NCBI RefSeq assembly: GCF_014334115.1
Contig: NZ_CP060494.1
Location: forward strand, 2,820,501 to 2,884,500
Length of the DNA stretch: 64,000 nucleotides
From: Sphingosinithalassobacter sp. CS137
GTDB lineage: Bacteria > Pseudomonadota > Alphaproteobacteria > Sphingomonadales > Sphingomonadaceae
Reading direction: 5' to 3'
The notes under the pieces were generated by a model. That model saw only the letters and a program-made list of their open reading frames with translations. It was not told the DNA's origin and did not search any database. The first letter of the stretch is position 1. Each line of letters starts with the position of its first letter. The position numbers were made by a program, and so were the translations under genes. Below are positions 46,965 to 56,449 of this stretch, piece by piece.

Positions 46965-47459
46965 ATGCCTCAGATAGAACAGCTCGCTTCGACCTATGCG
47001 TCGCAAATCTTCTGGCTGCTGATCATTTTCGGCCTGACCTATTTCGTGGTCGGGCGGGGAATGGTGCCGAAGATCGAATCGACGGTGCAGAAGCGGGATA
47101 CGCAGATCGCCGAAGACCTGGCCGCCGCCGAGCGTGCGCGCGAGGAAGCCGATGCGGTCGAGGATCGCTGGCGTGCCAAGATGGCCGAAGCGCGCACTGC
47201 CGCGCAGGCCGAGACGAACAAGGCCAAGGAGGCTTCCGCCGCGGATGCGACGGCGCGGGTGCGCGCCGCCGATGCCGAACTGGACGCGAAGCTCGAGGCG
47301 GCCGAGGCGGAGATCGCCAGGGCGAAAGCCGAAGCGCTCACCAGCCTGGAAACCGTGGCCGCCGAAGCCGCGCGCGACATCGTCGCCAAGCTGTCCGGCG
47401 TCGAGGTGAGCGAGGCGGTCGCCGAGCAGAAGGTGCGGGAGGCACTGGCACATGGCTAA
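46965..47459 (+). CDS. atpF': ATP synthase F0 subunit b'
   Basis: A 164-residue protein with an N-terminal membrane helix (IFWLLIIFGLTYFVV) and a long Ala/Glu/Arg-rich coiled coil that forms the peripheral stalk. It is the divergent b-type subunit found next to b in alphaproteobacteria. It overlaps atpF by 8 bp. The lack of a long N-terminal extension distinguishes it from the following gene. Confidence 0.95.
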   Translation: MPQIEQLASTYASQIFWLLIIFGLTYFVVGRGMVPKIESTVQKRDTQIAEDLAAAERAREEADAVEDRWRAKMAEARTAAQAETNKAKEASAADATARVRAADAELDAKLEAAEAEIARAKAEALTSLETVAAEAARDIVAKLSGVEVSEAVAEQKVREALAHG

Positions 47460-48087
47460 TCCGAACCTGTCCCCCGCCGATGCCGCGGTGCAGGAGCATC
47501 TCGACGACGCGGCATCGACCATGCCGCTCGCGCCCGAGAGCGAAGTCTATGGCGAAGCGCATTCGCCGGCCGGCGAGACGCACGCTGCCGAACCGACGAT
47601 CGGCGGGTTCGCCGATGCGACCGTTATCGTTGCAGTCGCCGCGCTGGTGACGATCCTGGGCATGCTCTGGAAGAAGGTGCCTGCCGCGATCGCCGGCGCG
47701 CTCGACAAGCGGATCGCCGAGATTCGCGCGCAGCTCGACGAAGCGAAGAAGCTGCGTTCCGAGGCCGAGGCACTCAAGACCGAATATGCCGCCAAGGCCG
47801 CCGCCGCCGAATCCGACGCCGCCGCGATGCGCGAGAATGCGCATGCCGAGGCGGCCGCGATCGTCGCCAAGGCGAAGGAAGACGCCGATGCGCTGATGGC
47901 GCGTCGCGCGCGGATGGCCGAAGACAAGATCGCCGCCGCCGAACGCGCGGCGATCGCCGAGGTGCGCGCCAAGGCCGCCGATGCCGCCGCAGGCGCCGCT
48001 GCCGCGATCATCGCCGAGAAGCACGGCGCCGACGCCGATCGCGCGCTGATCGACCGCACCATCGCAGGGCTCGGCCGGCTCAACTGA
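47452..48087 (+). CDS. atpF: ATP synthase F0 subunit b
   Basis: A 211-residue stalk subunit. A polar extension of about 50 residues (HLDDAASTMPLAPESEVYGE) precedes the membrane helix (ATVIVAVAALVTILGMLW), and a long coiled coil follows (DEAKKLRSEAEALKTEYAAK). The N-terminal extension is long compared with E. coli b. It overlaps b' by 8 bp and ends the operon; a strong terminator follows 23 bases after the stop. Confidence 0.95.
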   Translation: MANPNLSPADAAVQEHLDDAASTMPLAPESEVYGEAHSPAGETHAAEPTIGGFADATVIVAVAALVTILGMLWKKVPAAIAGALDKRIAEIRAQLDEAKKLRSEAEALKTEYAAKAAAAESDAAAMRENAHAEAAAIVAKAKEDADALMARRARMAEDKIAAAERAAIAEVRAKAADAAAGAAAAIIAEKHGADADRALIDRTIAGLGRLN

Positions 48088-48109
48088 GCTTCCGCAGCAC
48101 GATGAACCG

Positions 48110-48142
48110 ACGCCCGCCACGAGCGCCGTGGCGGGCGTTTTC
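48110..48142 (+). terminator. Strong intrinsic terminator of the F0 operon
   Basis: ACGCCCGCCACG and CGTGGCGGGCGT form a perfect 12-bp stem around AGCGC, followed immediately by a T run. It lies between atpF and the convergent S41 peptidase gene. Confidence 0.95.
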
Positions 48143-48183
48143 GTGTGCAACGCGCGTGCGCCCCGGGCGACCGCCCGCTCGTG

Positions 48184-49626
48184 TCAGGGCTGCCGTGCGG
48201 CAACCAGTGCGGCGGGCAGCGCCGCTTCGAGCAGGCGCGTGCGCAGTGCGTTGCTGTCGCTGGCGCGCCAGCCGATCAGCACGTCGGGAATGATGCCGGC
48301 CACTTCGTTCGATCCGTCGCGGCGGAAGCGTGCGCAGTCGGGCAGTTCGAGCACCGCGCCGCTGTTGGGCAGGGTGGTGGGCGTGCCCCCCCAGGTGTGG
48401 CCGCAGCCTGCGCCGCCGGTACGGCTGCCGAGGACGATCGCCGCATCATTGTCGCGCAGCAGGGCCGTGAATTCCTCGGCTGCCGAGAAGGTCTTGTCGT
48501 CGACCAGCACGATCAGCGGCGCGCGCCAGACGCCCTCGCGCCACGGATGCGCTTCCTGCGCGATGCTGAACACATGGACGCCCCAGTCCTTGCCCGCGAA
48601 CTCCTGCGGCGGGGCGGCGGCGATCAGACCGGTGGCATAGCCCGCGCTGCCGAGCCAGGCGCAGCCGGCCGCGGGGTCGCAGGGCGTTTCGGCTTCGAGG
48701 CGCGCGGCGTCGGCGCGTGCGATCCAGTCGGCGAGGCGAGCACGGTCCTCGGGCGCTGCGGTTTCGGTGGCTTCGCGCAGCGCCGCGGCGGTGTTCGCCC
48801 ATTGCCGCGCCCAATGCTCGCCGCGCACGAACCCGACGCGCGCCGATTCGAGCCGCCGCGGCGTGAGCATCCGCGCGGCGGCCTCGGCCCATTCGCTGCC
48901 GCCGCCGTTGCCGGTGAGATCGACCAGCAGTGCCTGCGCACCCGCCTCGCGCAATTGATCGAGCCGGGCGATCAGCGCGAAGTTGAGCCGGCGATAGGCT
49001 TCCGTGATCAGCGCCCCCTGACAATTCTCGTTGCAGGGCTGGTCGACCGGCAGGCCGAGCGCCGCGACCGATTCGGTGCACAGCACGGGAAAGGCCGCGG
49101 GATCGAATACGGGAATGCGCAGCACGCCCAGCATGGTGCCGTTCACGTCGAGCAGGCCGGTCGGCAACAGGCGTTCGTCGGCAACCGGGCGATAGGCGGG
49201 CAGCGCCGCCGCGATGCCCGCGCGACCCCGGTTCGCGTCATAGCCCTGCGCGCGGCAGAAGGCGGCGGCGTCGGCCGGCGGAGCCGCCTCTCCCGGCGCG
49301 GAAGCGGGCGCGATGGGCGAGGCGGGGCGCGGCCAGCGCAGCGCGACATGACCGTCGTTCAGGCCGGCGAGAAGCCGGTCGAGCGTCGCGCGTGCCTCGG
49401 CATCGCTGCCCGCTGCGCGGACCTGCACCTCGATCGCGTCGAACGCCCGGTCGAGAGGAATTCCGCGCTCGCGCTCGATCCACTCGCGATTGGCATATTT
49501 GGTGAGGAAGGCGGTGCGCATCGCCGCCACATCCTCGAGCCATGGCTGCGGATCCCACGCCGGCTGGGCGAGCGCGGGGAGCGGCGTCAGAGCGGCGAGC
49601 GCCGCTGCGATTCGGAGAGCGATCAT
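48184..49626 (-). CDS. Secreted S41-family peptidase
   Basis: A 480-residue periplasmic protein with a signal peptide ending PLPALAQP. The C-terminal S41 (tail-specific protease-like) domain shows LIVLVDDKTFSAAEEFTALL, with the catalytic serine in TFSAAE, and VLGSRTGGAGCGHTWGGTPTTL. An N-terminal helical domain and many cysteines (paired, for example PCNENCQGALI) suggest disulfides. No clear PDZ domain is seen. The start overlaps a small palindrome and lies 41 bp after the AraC-type gene, which may control it. Confidence 0.88.
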   Translation of the reverse strand: MIALRIAAALAALTPLPALAQPAWDPQPWLEDVAAMRTAFLTKYANREWIERERGIPLDRAFDAIEVQVRAAGSDAEARATLDRLLAGLNDGHVALRWPRPASPIAPASAPGEAAPPADAAAFCRAQGYDANRGRAGIAAALPAYRPVADERLLPTGLLDVNGTMLGVLRIPVFDPAAFPVLCTESVAALGLPVDQPCNENCQGALITEAYRRLNFALIARLDQLREAGAQALLVDLTGNGGGSEWAEAAARMLTPRRLESARVGFVRGEHWARQWANTAAALREATETAAPEDRARLADWIARADAARLEAETPCDPAAGCAWLGSAGYATGLIAAAPPQEFAGKDWGVHVFSIAQEAHPWREGVWRAPLIVLVDDKTFSAAEEFTALLRDNDAAIVLGSRTGGAGCGHTWGGTPTTLPNSGAVLELPDCARFRRDGSNEVAGIIPDVLIGWRASDSNALRTRLLEAALPAALVAARQP

Positions 49627-49660
49627 GCAAGGCGTATTGCTATAGTAACACGCCTTGTGC
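49626..49660. promoter_or_regulatory. Imperfect palindrome at the S41 peptidase start
   Basis: CAAGGCGT (49628-49635) and ACGCCTTG (49649-49656) are perfectly complementary around a 13-base AT-rich spacer that contains GTTACTATAG on the minus strand. The element touches the start codon of the peptidase and lies in the gap after the AraC-type stop. It may be an operator or an mRNA hairpin restricting translation. Confidence 0.4.
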
Positions 49661-49667
49661 AAGCGGC

Positions 49668-50519
49668 TCAGGCGATCGGGAGATAGATGTCGGCGCGCTG
49701 ATCGGCCTCGGCGACTTCGTCCGGATCGTCGAGATAGTGGAGCATCAACGGCGCGTCGGCGGGCTCGACTCCGGCGGCGAGCGCGATCAGCGTGAGCCGA
49801 TCGATCTCGGGCTCCAGCGTGCCATAGCCGCCGACATGGTGGAGCCGCAGCCAGCGGCGCGGCTCGGCGCGGGTCGCGCGGATCGGCGACACCGGATCGG
49901 CGGGAGGCGCGAGCACCGCAAGCGCGGCATCATAGACCTGGTCCTCGGCGGGTACGTGATCGACGTCGTCATGTTGAAAGCCGAGCAGCGCCGAGACGTT
50001 CTCGGGACCGCCCGCATGCTCGAACAGGAAACCGTAAACGCCATGGAGCTGCATCGGATCGCCGACGTGGCGCATCACCAGCACGTCGAAGCCGGGCGTG
50101 TGCGCGACTTCGAGCGTCAGTGCTCCCGGCGCAGCGGGCGCGGCCAGGATGGTGAAGGCGGCGTCGAGCCGCTCCGGCTCGGAACGCAGACCGCTGGGCG
50201 AGGCGTCGAGCGCCTGGCGCATCGCCTTTGCCAGCGCCTGGCTGCTGGCGAATCCGGCCTCGTGCGCGACCTGAGTGATCCGGGCCTGCGGATCGCGCAG
50301 CCCGGCAACCGCATGGGCGAGCCTCAGCCGCCGTACTGCCTCGCCGGGCGCTTCGCCGGTGAGCAGGCGGAACACGCGATGGAAATGGAATTTCGAAAGC
50401 GCTGCGGCGTCGGCGAGTTCGTCGAGCCGCACCGGCTCGCCCGCGTCGATCCGCGCCGCCATCAGCTCGGCCGCGCGGGTGACGCGCGCCAGAAGTGCCT
50501 CGGTGTGCGGATCATGCAT
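49668..50519 (-). CDS. AraC-type regulator with C-terminal GyrI-like domain
   Basis: A 283-residue regulator. The N-terminal AraC/XylS DNA-binding domain has two helix-turn-helix units (LDELADAAALSKFHFHRVFRLL and ITQVAHEAGFASSQALAKAM). The C-terminal GyrI/Rob-like effector domain (about residues 125-283) begins LEVAHTPGFDVLVMRHVGDP and ends RADIYLPIA. Rob and SoxS-like regulators of this architecture respond to small hydrophobic or cationic molecules. It diverges from uvrC and is 41 bp upstream of the S41 peptidase on the same strand. Confidence 0.92.
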   Translation of the reverse strand: MHDPHTEALLARVTRAAELMAARIDAGEPVRLDELADAAALSKFHFHRVFRLLTGEAPGEAVRRLRLAHAVAGLRDPQARITQVAHEAGFASSQALAKAMRQALDASPSGLRSEPERLDAAFTILAAPAAPGALTLEVAHTPGFDVLVMRHVGDPMQLHGVYGFLFEHAGGPENVSALLGFQHDDVDHVPAEDQVYDAALAVLAPPADPVSPIRATRAEPRRWLRLHHVGGYGTLEPEIDRLTLIALAAGVEPADAPLMLHYLDDPDEVAEADQRADIYLPIA

Positions 50520-50629
50520 GCGGTTCCTCCCTTGTCGTGCCGCAGCGATAGCGCGCCGCAGTCGCCGGTGCGTGTCCGCGATTGCGGACGTTGCGGGAAA
50601 CGGGTCGCAGCCCCTACATCGGGACTTCC

Positions 50630-52552
50630 ATGTCCGATCCCAATTCGCCCAACCGCTTCAACGAGGAAGCGGCGACCTACACCGTCCGCGGCAGCGACAA
50701 GCCCGATCTGGAGACGGGTGTCGCGGCGATCCGCAACGTGCTCAAGACGCTGCCCGCGCGCCCCGGCGTCTATCGCATGCAGGACGCGCGCGGCGACGTG
50801 CTGTACGTCGGCAAGGCGCGCGCGCTCAAGAACCGCGTGGCGAATTACGTGCAGGTCGCGCGGCTGTCGAAGCGGTTGCAGCGGATGATCGCGCAGACGC
50901 GCAGCATGACGATCGTCACGACGAACAACGAGGCCGAGGCGCTGCTGCTCGAGGCGCAGCTGATCAAACGCTATCGCCCGCCGTACAATGTGCTGCTGCG
51001 CGACGACAAGAGCTTCCCCTTCATCCTGTTGCGCGGCGATCACGACTATCCGCGCGTGCAGCTGCATCGCGGCGCGCGGCGGGTGAAGGGCAATTACTAC
51101 GGCCCGTTCGCGGGCGCGGGGCAGGTGCGCAAGACGCTGAACGCATTGCAGAAACTGTTCCTGCTGCGCAGCTGCACCGACGGATTCTTCAACACGCGCG
51201 ACCGGCCGTGCCTGCTCTACCAGATCCGCCGCTGCTCGGCGCCCTGCGTCGGGCGGATCGACGAGGCGGGCTATGCCGAGCTGGTCGCCGACGCGAAGGA
51301 CTTTCTCGCGGGCAAATCGACCAAGGTGCAGGAGAAGCTGGGCGCGCAGATGACCGACGCCGCCGAGCGGATGGATTTCGAACTGGCCGCGGTCTTTCGC
51401 GACCGGCTGAAGGCGCTCACCTTCATCCAGGGCAGCCAGGCGATCAATGCCGAGGGCGTTGGCGATGCAGACGTGTTTGCGCTCGCGTGCAAGGAGGGGC
51501 TGGTCGGCATCCAGGCCTTCTTCATCCGCGGCGGGCAGAACTGGGGGCATCGCAGCTTCTTCCCCGCGCACACCGCCGAGGTGCCCGACGAGGAAGTGCT
51601 GATGCAGTTCCTGATGCAATTCTACGAGGAAGTGCCGCCGCCGAAGACGGTGTTCGTCGATCGCGACCTGCCCGAGGCGGCGCTGCTGGCGCAGGCGCTC
51701 GCCGAGCGCGCGGGGCACAAGGTGGCGCTGGGCGTGCCGCAGCGCGGGCCGCGCCGGCGGCTGCTCGACCAGGCGAAGCGCAACGCCGACGAGGCGGTGC
51801 AGCGGCGGCTCGCCGAGAGCACGACGCAGGCCAAGCTGCTGCGCGAAGTGGCCGATCTGTTCGAACTGCCCGAGCCGCCCGACCGGATCGAGGTGTATGA
51901 CAACAGCCATATCCAGGGGACGAACGCGCTGGGCGCGATGATCGTCGCGGGGCCGGAGGGGTTTCGCAAGGGCCAGTATCGCAAGTTCAACATCAAGCGC
52001 GCCGAGACCAAGCCGGGCGACGATTTCGCGATGATGCGCGAAGTGCTCGAACGCCGCTTCGCGCGTGCGCAGGCGGAGGACCCCGATCGCGAGAAGGGCG
52101 ACTGGCCCGATCTGGTGCTGATCGACGGCGGGCGGGGGCAACTGAACGCCGCGATGGGTGTGCTCGAGGATCTCGGGATCGAGGACGTGACGATGGTGGG
52201 GATTGCCAAGGGGCCGCACCACGGCCGCGAGGGGCGCGAGGTGTTCCACCTGATGGACGGGCGCGAGCGGATGCTGCCCGCCAACTCCCCCGTTCTGTTC
52301 TACCTCCAGCGGCTGCGCGACGAAGTGCATCGCTTCGCGATCGGCGCGCACCGGGCGAAACGCGCTAAGGCGATCGGCGCGAGCCCGCTCGACGAGGTCC
52401 CCGGCATCGGCCCCGCGCGCAAGAAGGCGCTGCTGATGCATTTCGGCACCGCGAAGGCAGTGCGCGGCGCGAGCCTGGAGGATCTGCAGAAGGCGCCCGG
52501 CGTGAGCGCGGGTGTCGCGCAGCAGGTGTACGACTTCTACCACGCGCGGTGA
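50630..52552 (+). CDS. uvrC: Excinuclease ABC subunit C
   Basis: A 640-residue nuclease of nucleotide excision repair. The GIY-YIG domain (about residues 40-130) shows PGVYRMQDARGDVLYVGKAR. The UVR motif (KLGAQMTDAAERMDFELAAV), the RNase-H-like endonuclease region (RIEVYDNSHIQGTNALGAM) and C-terminal helix-hairpin-helices (PLDEVPGIGPARKKALLMHF) follow. ATG 50630 is chosen over the upstream start at 50582. It diverges from the AraC-type regulator, but UvrA, UvrC and the UVR-motif protein are not co-located. Confidence 0.97.
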   Translation: MSDPNSPNRFNEEAATYTVRGSDKPDLETGVAAIRNVLKTLPARPGVYRMQDARGDVLYVGKARALKNRVANYVQVARLSKRLQRMIAQTRSMTIVTTNNEAEALLLEAQLIKRYRPPYNVLLRDDKSFPFILLRGDHDYPRVQLHRGARRVKGNYYGPFAGAGQVRKTLNALQKLFLLRSCTDGFFNTRDRPCLLYQIRRCSAPCVGRIDEAGYAELVADAKDFLAGKSTKVQEKLGAQMTDAAERMDFELAAVFRDRLKALTFIQGSQAINAEGVGDADVFALACKEGLVGIQAFFIRGGQNWGHRSFFPAHTAEVPDEEVLMQFLMQFYEEVPPPKTVFVDRDLPEAALLAQALAERAGHKVALGVPQRGPRRRLLDQAKRNADEAVQRRLAESTTQAKLLREVADLFELPEPPDRIEVYDNSHIQGTNALGAMIVAGPEGFRKGQYRKFNIKRAETKPGDDFAMMREVLERRFARAQAEDPDREKGDWPDLVLIDGGRGQLNAAMGVLEDLGIEDVTMVGIAKGPHHGREGREVFHLMDGRERMLPANSPVLFYLQRLRDEVHRFAIGAHRAKRAKAIGASPLDEVPGIGPARKKALLMHFGTAKAVRGASLEDLQKAPGVSAGVAQQVYDFYHAR

Positions 52553-52568
52553 GGCGCGGGCGGCGTTC

Positions 52569-53459
52569 TCAGTCTTCCGGGGGAAGAAGCGAGTCGACGT
52601 TCCGCACCGCCAGCGTCCAGCGATACAGCGCCTCGGCGGAATTCGCGCGGAATTGGCTGGTATCGATCGTGACCGTTTCAGCGCGCCCGCGGCACGGCTG
52701 CGATCGCGCGATCATCAGCGATGCCAGCCGGTTTTCGGCTGCCGATCCCGGCTCGGTGCGTGTCAGGAGGATCGCCGCGCCCGGCTGTAGCTGCACCACG
52801 CAGGCGGCGAAGAGATAAAGCCTGCGCTGCTGCTGTCGGCGCAGCGTCCCGTTTTCGCGCTCGTTCGCGGTGAACCGGGCCAGCGCCTCGGGAACGAGCG
52901 TGTCGGCGCGGCTGAGCGACAGATCGGGCGCATAGGTGTGCAGAACATATTCGAATATCGCGCCACGATCATGGACCGCGCGGCAGATCTGGTTTTCGAT
53001 GCTGGCGTTGAAGATCCGGTTACTGCTCCCGCCGTCCGGGGGAGGCGCAGCGATGCTGCCGGTCAGGTCGGCGATCGGATTGCACTGGCCGTAAAAAGGC
53101 ACCGGGTGCGGCAGCGTCGTCGAGCTGGTGTGATAGCAGGGACGATTGCGGCGGATATGGCTGTCGAGCGCGAGGATGGTGGCGCTCGAGGCGGGCTGAG
53201 CGTCCACGATCCCGCGCAGGTGGCGGAGCGCGGGGGCGCCCGCGCAATCGATGAATTCGCGCGCCTGCAGCGAGACGCGGCGGTTCAGTTGGACAACCGC
53301 GCCTACGGGTGGCCGATTGACCACGTTGAGCTCCTCGGCGGTCACGACGATGTCCTCGACCTGCTCTTCGGCTGCTCGAAAGTCCTGCGCGGCGGCGGGA
53401 AGCGCGCTCAGCGATGCGAGGAGCGCAATTCCGAGGCATCCCTTGGGAACACGATGCAT
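52569..53459 (-). CDS. Secreted protein of unknown function with TonB-box-like N-terminus
   Basis: A 296-residue exported protein (signal LGIALLASLSALPAAAQDFR). After the signal a segment VEDIVVTAEELNVVNRPPVG closely resembles the plug start of sphingomonad TonB-dependent receptors, but the protein is far too short for a beta barrel and has none of its strands. Cysteine pairs (FIDCAG, NRPCYHT, YGQCNPI, NQICRAV, AACVVQL, SQPCRGR) suggest a disulfide-bonded fold. GGAGG lies before ATG 53459. No family recognised. Confidence 0.7.
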   Translation of the reverse strand: MHRVPKGCLGIALLASLSALPAAAQDFRAAEEQVEDIVVTAEELNVVNRPPVGAVVQLNRRVSLQAREFIDCAGAPALRHLRGIVDAQPASSATILALDSHIRRNRPCYHTSSTTLPHPVPFYGQCNPIADLTGSIAAPPPDGGSSNRIFNASIENQICRAVHDRGAIFEYVLHTYAPDLSLSRADTLVPEALARFTANERENGTLRRQQQRRLYLFAACVVQLQPGAAILLTRTEPGSAAENRLASLMIARSQPCRGRAETVTIDTSQFRANSAEALYRWTLAVRNVDSLLPPED

Positions 53460-53588
53460 GTGCGGCACCTCCGATCGTTCCGTGGGGAGAATGACCACGC
53501 TCGATGAACCCGGTATGAATATTCCGGCCGGAACTTGCCCAATGGATTGAATTGACTAGCCTTCCCGCATCTTGAGTGGGGGCGGGGT

Positions 53589-56384
53589 ATGATTCGGCTT
53601 GTTGTGGCTGCTGTCGCGGCGCTTTTCTGCATGGGTGCCGCAATGGCGCAGGAGGCGCCCGCATATGGGCCCGTACCCGACTGGGTAACCGTCGCGACGC
53701 TCGATCCCGAGGCAGCGGATGCCGGCGAGGGGGGGCCGTTCCTGCTGTACGACCAGCAGCGCCTGATCGAAGGCGACACCGTCCACCACTATGCCGACAC
53801 CGCGTTCCATATCGCGAACCAGCAGATGCTGGCGGCGTTCGGGACGATCAGCCTGCCCTGGCAGCCCGAGCAGGGCGCGATGACGATCCACCGCGTCGAG
53901 ATCATCCGCGACGGAGAAACGATCGATCTGCTGGCGAGTGGCGCGCGCTTTTCCGTCCTGCAGCGCGAGCAGCAGCTGGAGCAGGCCCAGCTGACGGGCA
54001 CGCTGACCGCGACGATGCCGGCCGAGGGGCTGCGCCTGAACGACGTGCTTCGCGTCAGCGTGTCGGTCGATCAGCGCGACTCTGCGCTGGGAGGCAATGC
54101 CCAGGTTGCGGTTCCGGTCCCTGTCGAGCCGGTGAAGCTGGCGTTCGGGCGTGTGCGGCTGCTTTGGCCGAGCGATCGTGCGCTCCGCTGGAAGCTGCCC
54201 GACTATGCGACGGCTCCGGAGGAGGCCGAGGCCGGGGGGCGCCGCGAGTTGATCGTCTCGCTGCCGCTCGCCAAGCCGCCCGAGCTGCCCGACGATCTTC
54301 CGGCGCGGTTCGCGCAGCTGCCGATTCTCGAGGCGACGAGCTTCTCCGACTGGGCCGATGTGGCGACGACGATGGCGCCGCTGTACCGCGCCGAGGGGCT
54401 GATCGCGCCCGACGGCGAGCTGGCGCGCGAAGTGGCGGCGATCGCCGCCGCCTCGACCGATCCGCTCGCGCGTGCGACCGCCGCGCTGCAACTGGTGCAG
54501 GGGCGTGTCCGCTATCTCTACAAGGGGATGGACGGCGGGAATTACCGGCCGCAGCAGCCCGAGGAGACCTGGGCGCTGCGCTATGGCGACTGCAAGGCCA
54601 AGACGCTGCTGCTGCTGGCCGTGCTGCACGAGCTGGGGATCGAAAGCGAAGCCGCGCTCGTCCATTCGACGCTGGGAGCGCTCGTGCCGCAGCGCGTGCC
54701 TTCGCCCGCCGCGTTCGACCATGTCATCGTGCGCGCGCGCATCGCGGGCCGCGACTTCTGGCTCGACGGAACCGATCTGGGCGCGACCGCGGCCACGATC
54801 GCGGACATTCCGCCCTTCCATAACGCACTGCCGCTTACCGCTGCCGGTGCACTGGTGCCGTTGCCGCTCACGCCGCCCGCCGAACCGGACCTCGCTTTCG
54901 ACTACACGATCGACATGCGCGCCGGCATGCACCTTCCGGTCCTGTTCGAATTCAGCGGTACGATGACCGGCGAAATCGCCGAGATGCTGCGGATGGTGAA
55001 GCTGCAGGGCGACGCTGCGCAGATCGCGACGGTGGCGGAGAACCTCGCCAAGCTGACCTTGCGGAATGCGGTGGTCACGGAAGCGGCGGTCGAGGCGCCC
55101 GAGGATGGCAGCGGCGTCACGGTCACTGCATCGGGGATCTTCTATCCCAAGTGGGAGGAGGAGAATCGCGAATTGCACTATTGGCTCGATTCCAGCGTCG
55201 AGGGCATCGCCTTCGCGCCCAATCGTGCGCGGTCCGCCTGGCGCGACCTGCCGGCGATCGCAACCGAGTTGGAATCCTCCCGGATGCGGCTGCGCATCCG
55301 CTTGCCCGGGGGCGGGGAAGGATATCGGCTCGACGGTGACGAAACGCTCCCGCGCGAACTCGCCGGACGCCTGCTGGCGCGCGAAGTGCAGCAGGACGGC
55401 GCGTGGGTGACCGTAACCGACCGAGTCGATTCCGGCTTCATCGAAGTGCAGCCGGAGGAAATCGGAGCGGAACGCCGCAAGCTGGCGCAGGCCCAGTCGC
55501 GCAGATTGAAGCTGATCGCGTCGGAGGACGCCGGGTTTTTCCCGGATCAGCTGGAGCGCGCACGCGCGGACGGCATGATCGACTTGCTCGAGGCGCGCTA
55601 TGGCGAGTGGATCGCGGCCGACCCCGAGGAGGCGTTCCGCTACGAATCCCGCGGCTGGTTCCGCGAGCGGATCGACGCCGAGGAAGCCGCGCTGGAGGAT
55701 TATGATCGGGCGATCGAGCTCGACCCCAGCGCCCAGCGGTATCGCGGGCGCGCAGCGATCCATGCCGAGCTCAAGAACTGGGATGCCGCGCTGGCCGATG
55801 CCCGTGCCGCCTATGAGCTCGATCCCGCGAGCGACGGGGGAATCGGGCTGGTCGCGCATTACCAGGCGGAGGGCGGGGACGTCGACGGCGCGGTGGCGAC
55901 GCTGACCGAGCAGATCGATCTGGGCGGCGATACGTCGGGCAATCTCGCCTCGTCGCTGGCCTCGATCCTGGCGGACGCGGGCCGCACCGACGAGGCGCTG
56001 GCGACGCTGGACGAGGCGATCCTGCTGCGGCCGGACGACAGCATGCTGCTCAACAGCCGCTGCTGGACCAAGGGAACGCGCAACCGCGATCTGGAGGGCG
56101 GATTGCGCGACTGCACCCGGGCGATCGAGCTGGCGGAATCGCCCGCCGCGATCCTCGACAGCCGCGCGATGATCTATTTCCGGATGAACCGCCTGGATTC
56201 CGCCTTGGCCGATCTGGATGCGGCGCTGGCGCTTGCGCCGGAGATGGCGGCGGGCCGTTTCCTGCGCGGCGTGGTCCGCACGCGCATGGGCGACGCCGAG
56301 GGCGCGCGCAGCGATCTGGATTTGGCCGCACGCCTCGTTCCCGACATTGCGGAGACCTATGCCGAATATGGGGTCGCGCCGTGA
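53589..56384 (+). CDS. DUF3857/transglutaminase-like protein with TPR repeats
   Basis: A 931-residue exported protein (signal VAAVAALFCMGAAMAQEAP). The N-terminal DUF3857 region spans about residues 40-280; a transglutaminase-like cysteine-protease domain has the nucleophile in LRYGDCKAKTLLLLAVLHEL and a histidine in FDHVIVRARIAGRDFWLDGT. A long C-terminal beta region and then tetratricopeptide repeats follow (about 640-931; for example EEAALEDYDRAIELDPSAQR, WDAALADARAAYELDPASDG). Proteins of this layout are common in Bacteroidetes and sphingomonads, and their substrates are unknown. Confidence 0.9.
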   Translation: MIRLVVAAVAALFCMGAAMAQEAPAYGPVPDWVTVATLDPEAADAGEGGPFLLYDQQRLIEGDTVHHYADTAFHIANQQMLAAFGTISLPWQPEQGAMTIHRVEIIRDGETIDLLASGARFSVLQREQQLEQAQLTGTLTATMPAEGLRLNDVLRVSVSVDQRDSALGGNAQVAVPVPVEPVKLAFGRVRLLWPSDRALRWKLPDYATAPEEAEAGGRRELIVSLPLAKPPELPDDLPARFAQLPILEATSFSDWADVATTMAPLYRAEGLIAPDGELAREVAAIAAASTDPLARATAALQLVQGRVRYLYKGMDGGNYRPQQPEETWALRYGDCKAKTLLLLAVLHELGIESEAALVHSTLGALVPQRVPSPAAFDHVIVRARIAGRDFWLDGTDLGATAATIADIPPFHNALPLTAAGALVPLPLTPPAEPDLAFDYTIDMRAGMHLPVLFEFSGTMTGEIAEMLRMVKLQGDAAQIATVAENLAKLTLRNAVVTEAAVEAPEDGSGVTVTASGIFYPKWEEENRELHYWLDSSVEGIAFAPNRARSAWRDLPAIATELESSRMRLRIRLPGGGEGYRLDGDETLPRELAGRLLAREVQQDGAWVTVTDRVDSGFIEVQPEEIGAERRKLAQAQSRRLKLIASEDAGFFPDQLERARADGMIDLLEARYGEWIAADPEEAFRYESRGWFRERIDAEEAALEDYDRAIELDPSAQRYRGRAAIHAELKNWDAALADARAAYELDPASDGGIGLVAHYQAEGGDVDGAVATLTEQIDLGGDTSGNLASSLASILADAGRTDEALATLDEAILLRPDDSMLLNSRCWTKGTRNRDLEGGLRDCTRAIELAESPAAILDSRAMIYFRMNRLDSALADLDAALALAPEMAAGRFLRGVVRTRMGDAEGARSDLDLAARLVPDIAETYAEYGVAP

Positions 56385-56449
56385 CCGAGGGCGGCTGACC
56401 TGCACCGCGATTTGGAGTTTCTTCACCTCGGCCCGATACTGCCGCTTCC

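Noticed and set aside
53556..56426. Minus-strand open frame of 956 codons opposite the transglutaminase-TPR gene
   Set aside because: Arg/Gln/His-rich antisense shadow; the plus strand encodes signal peptide, transglutaminase and TPR motifs.
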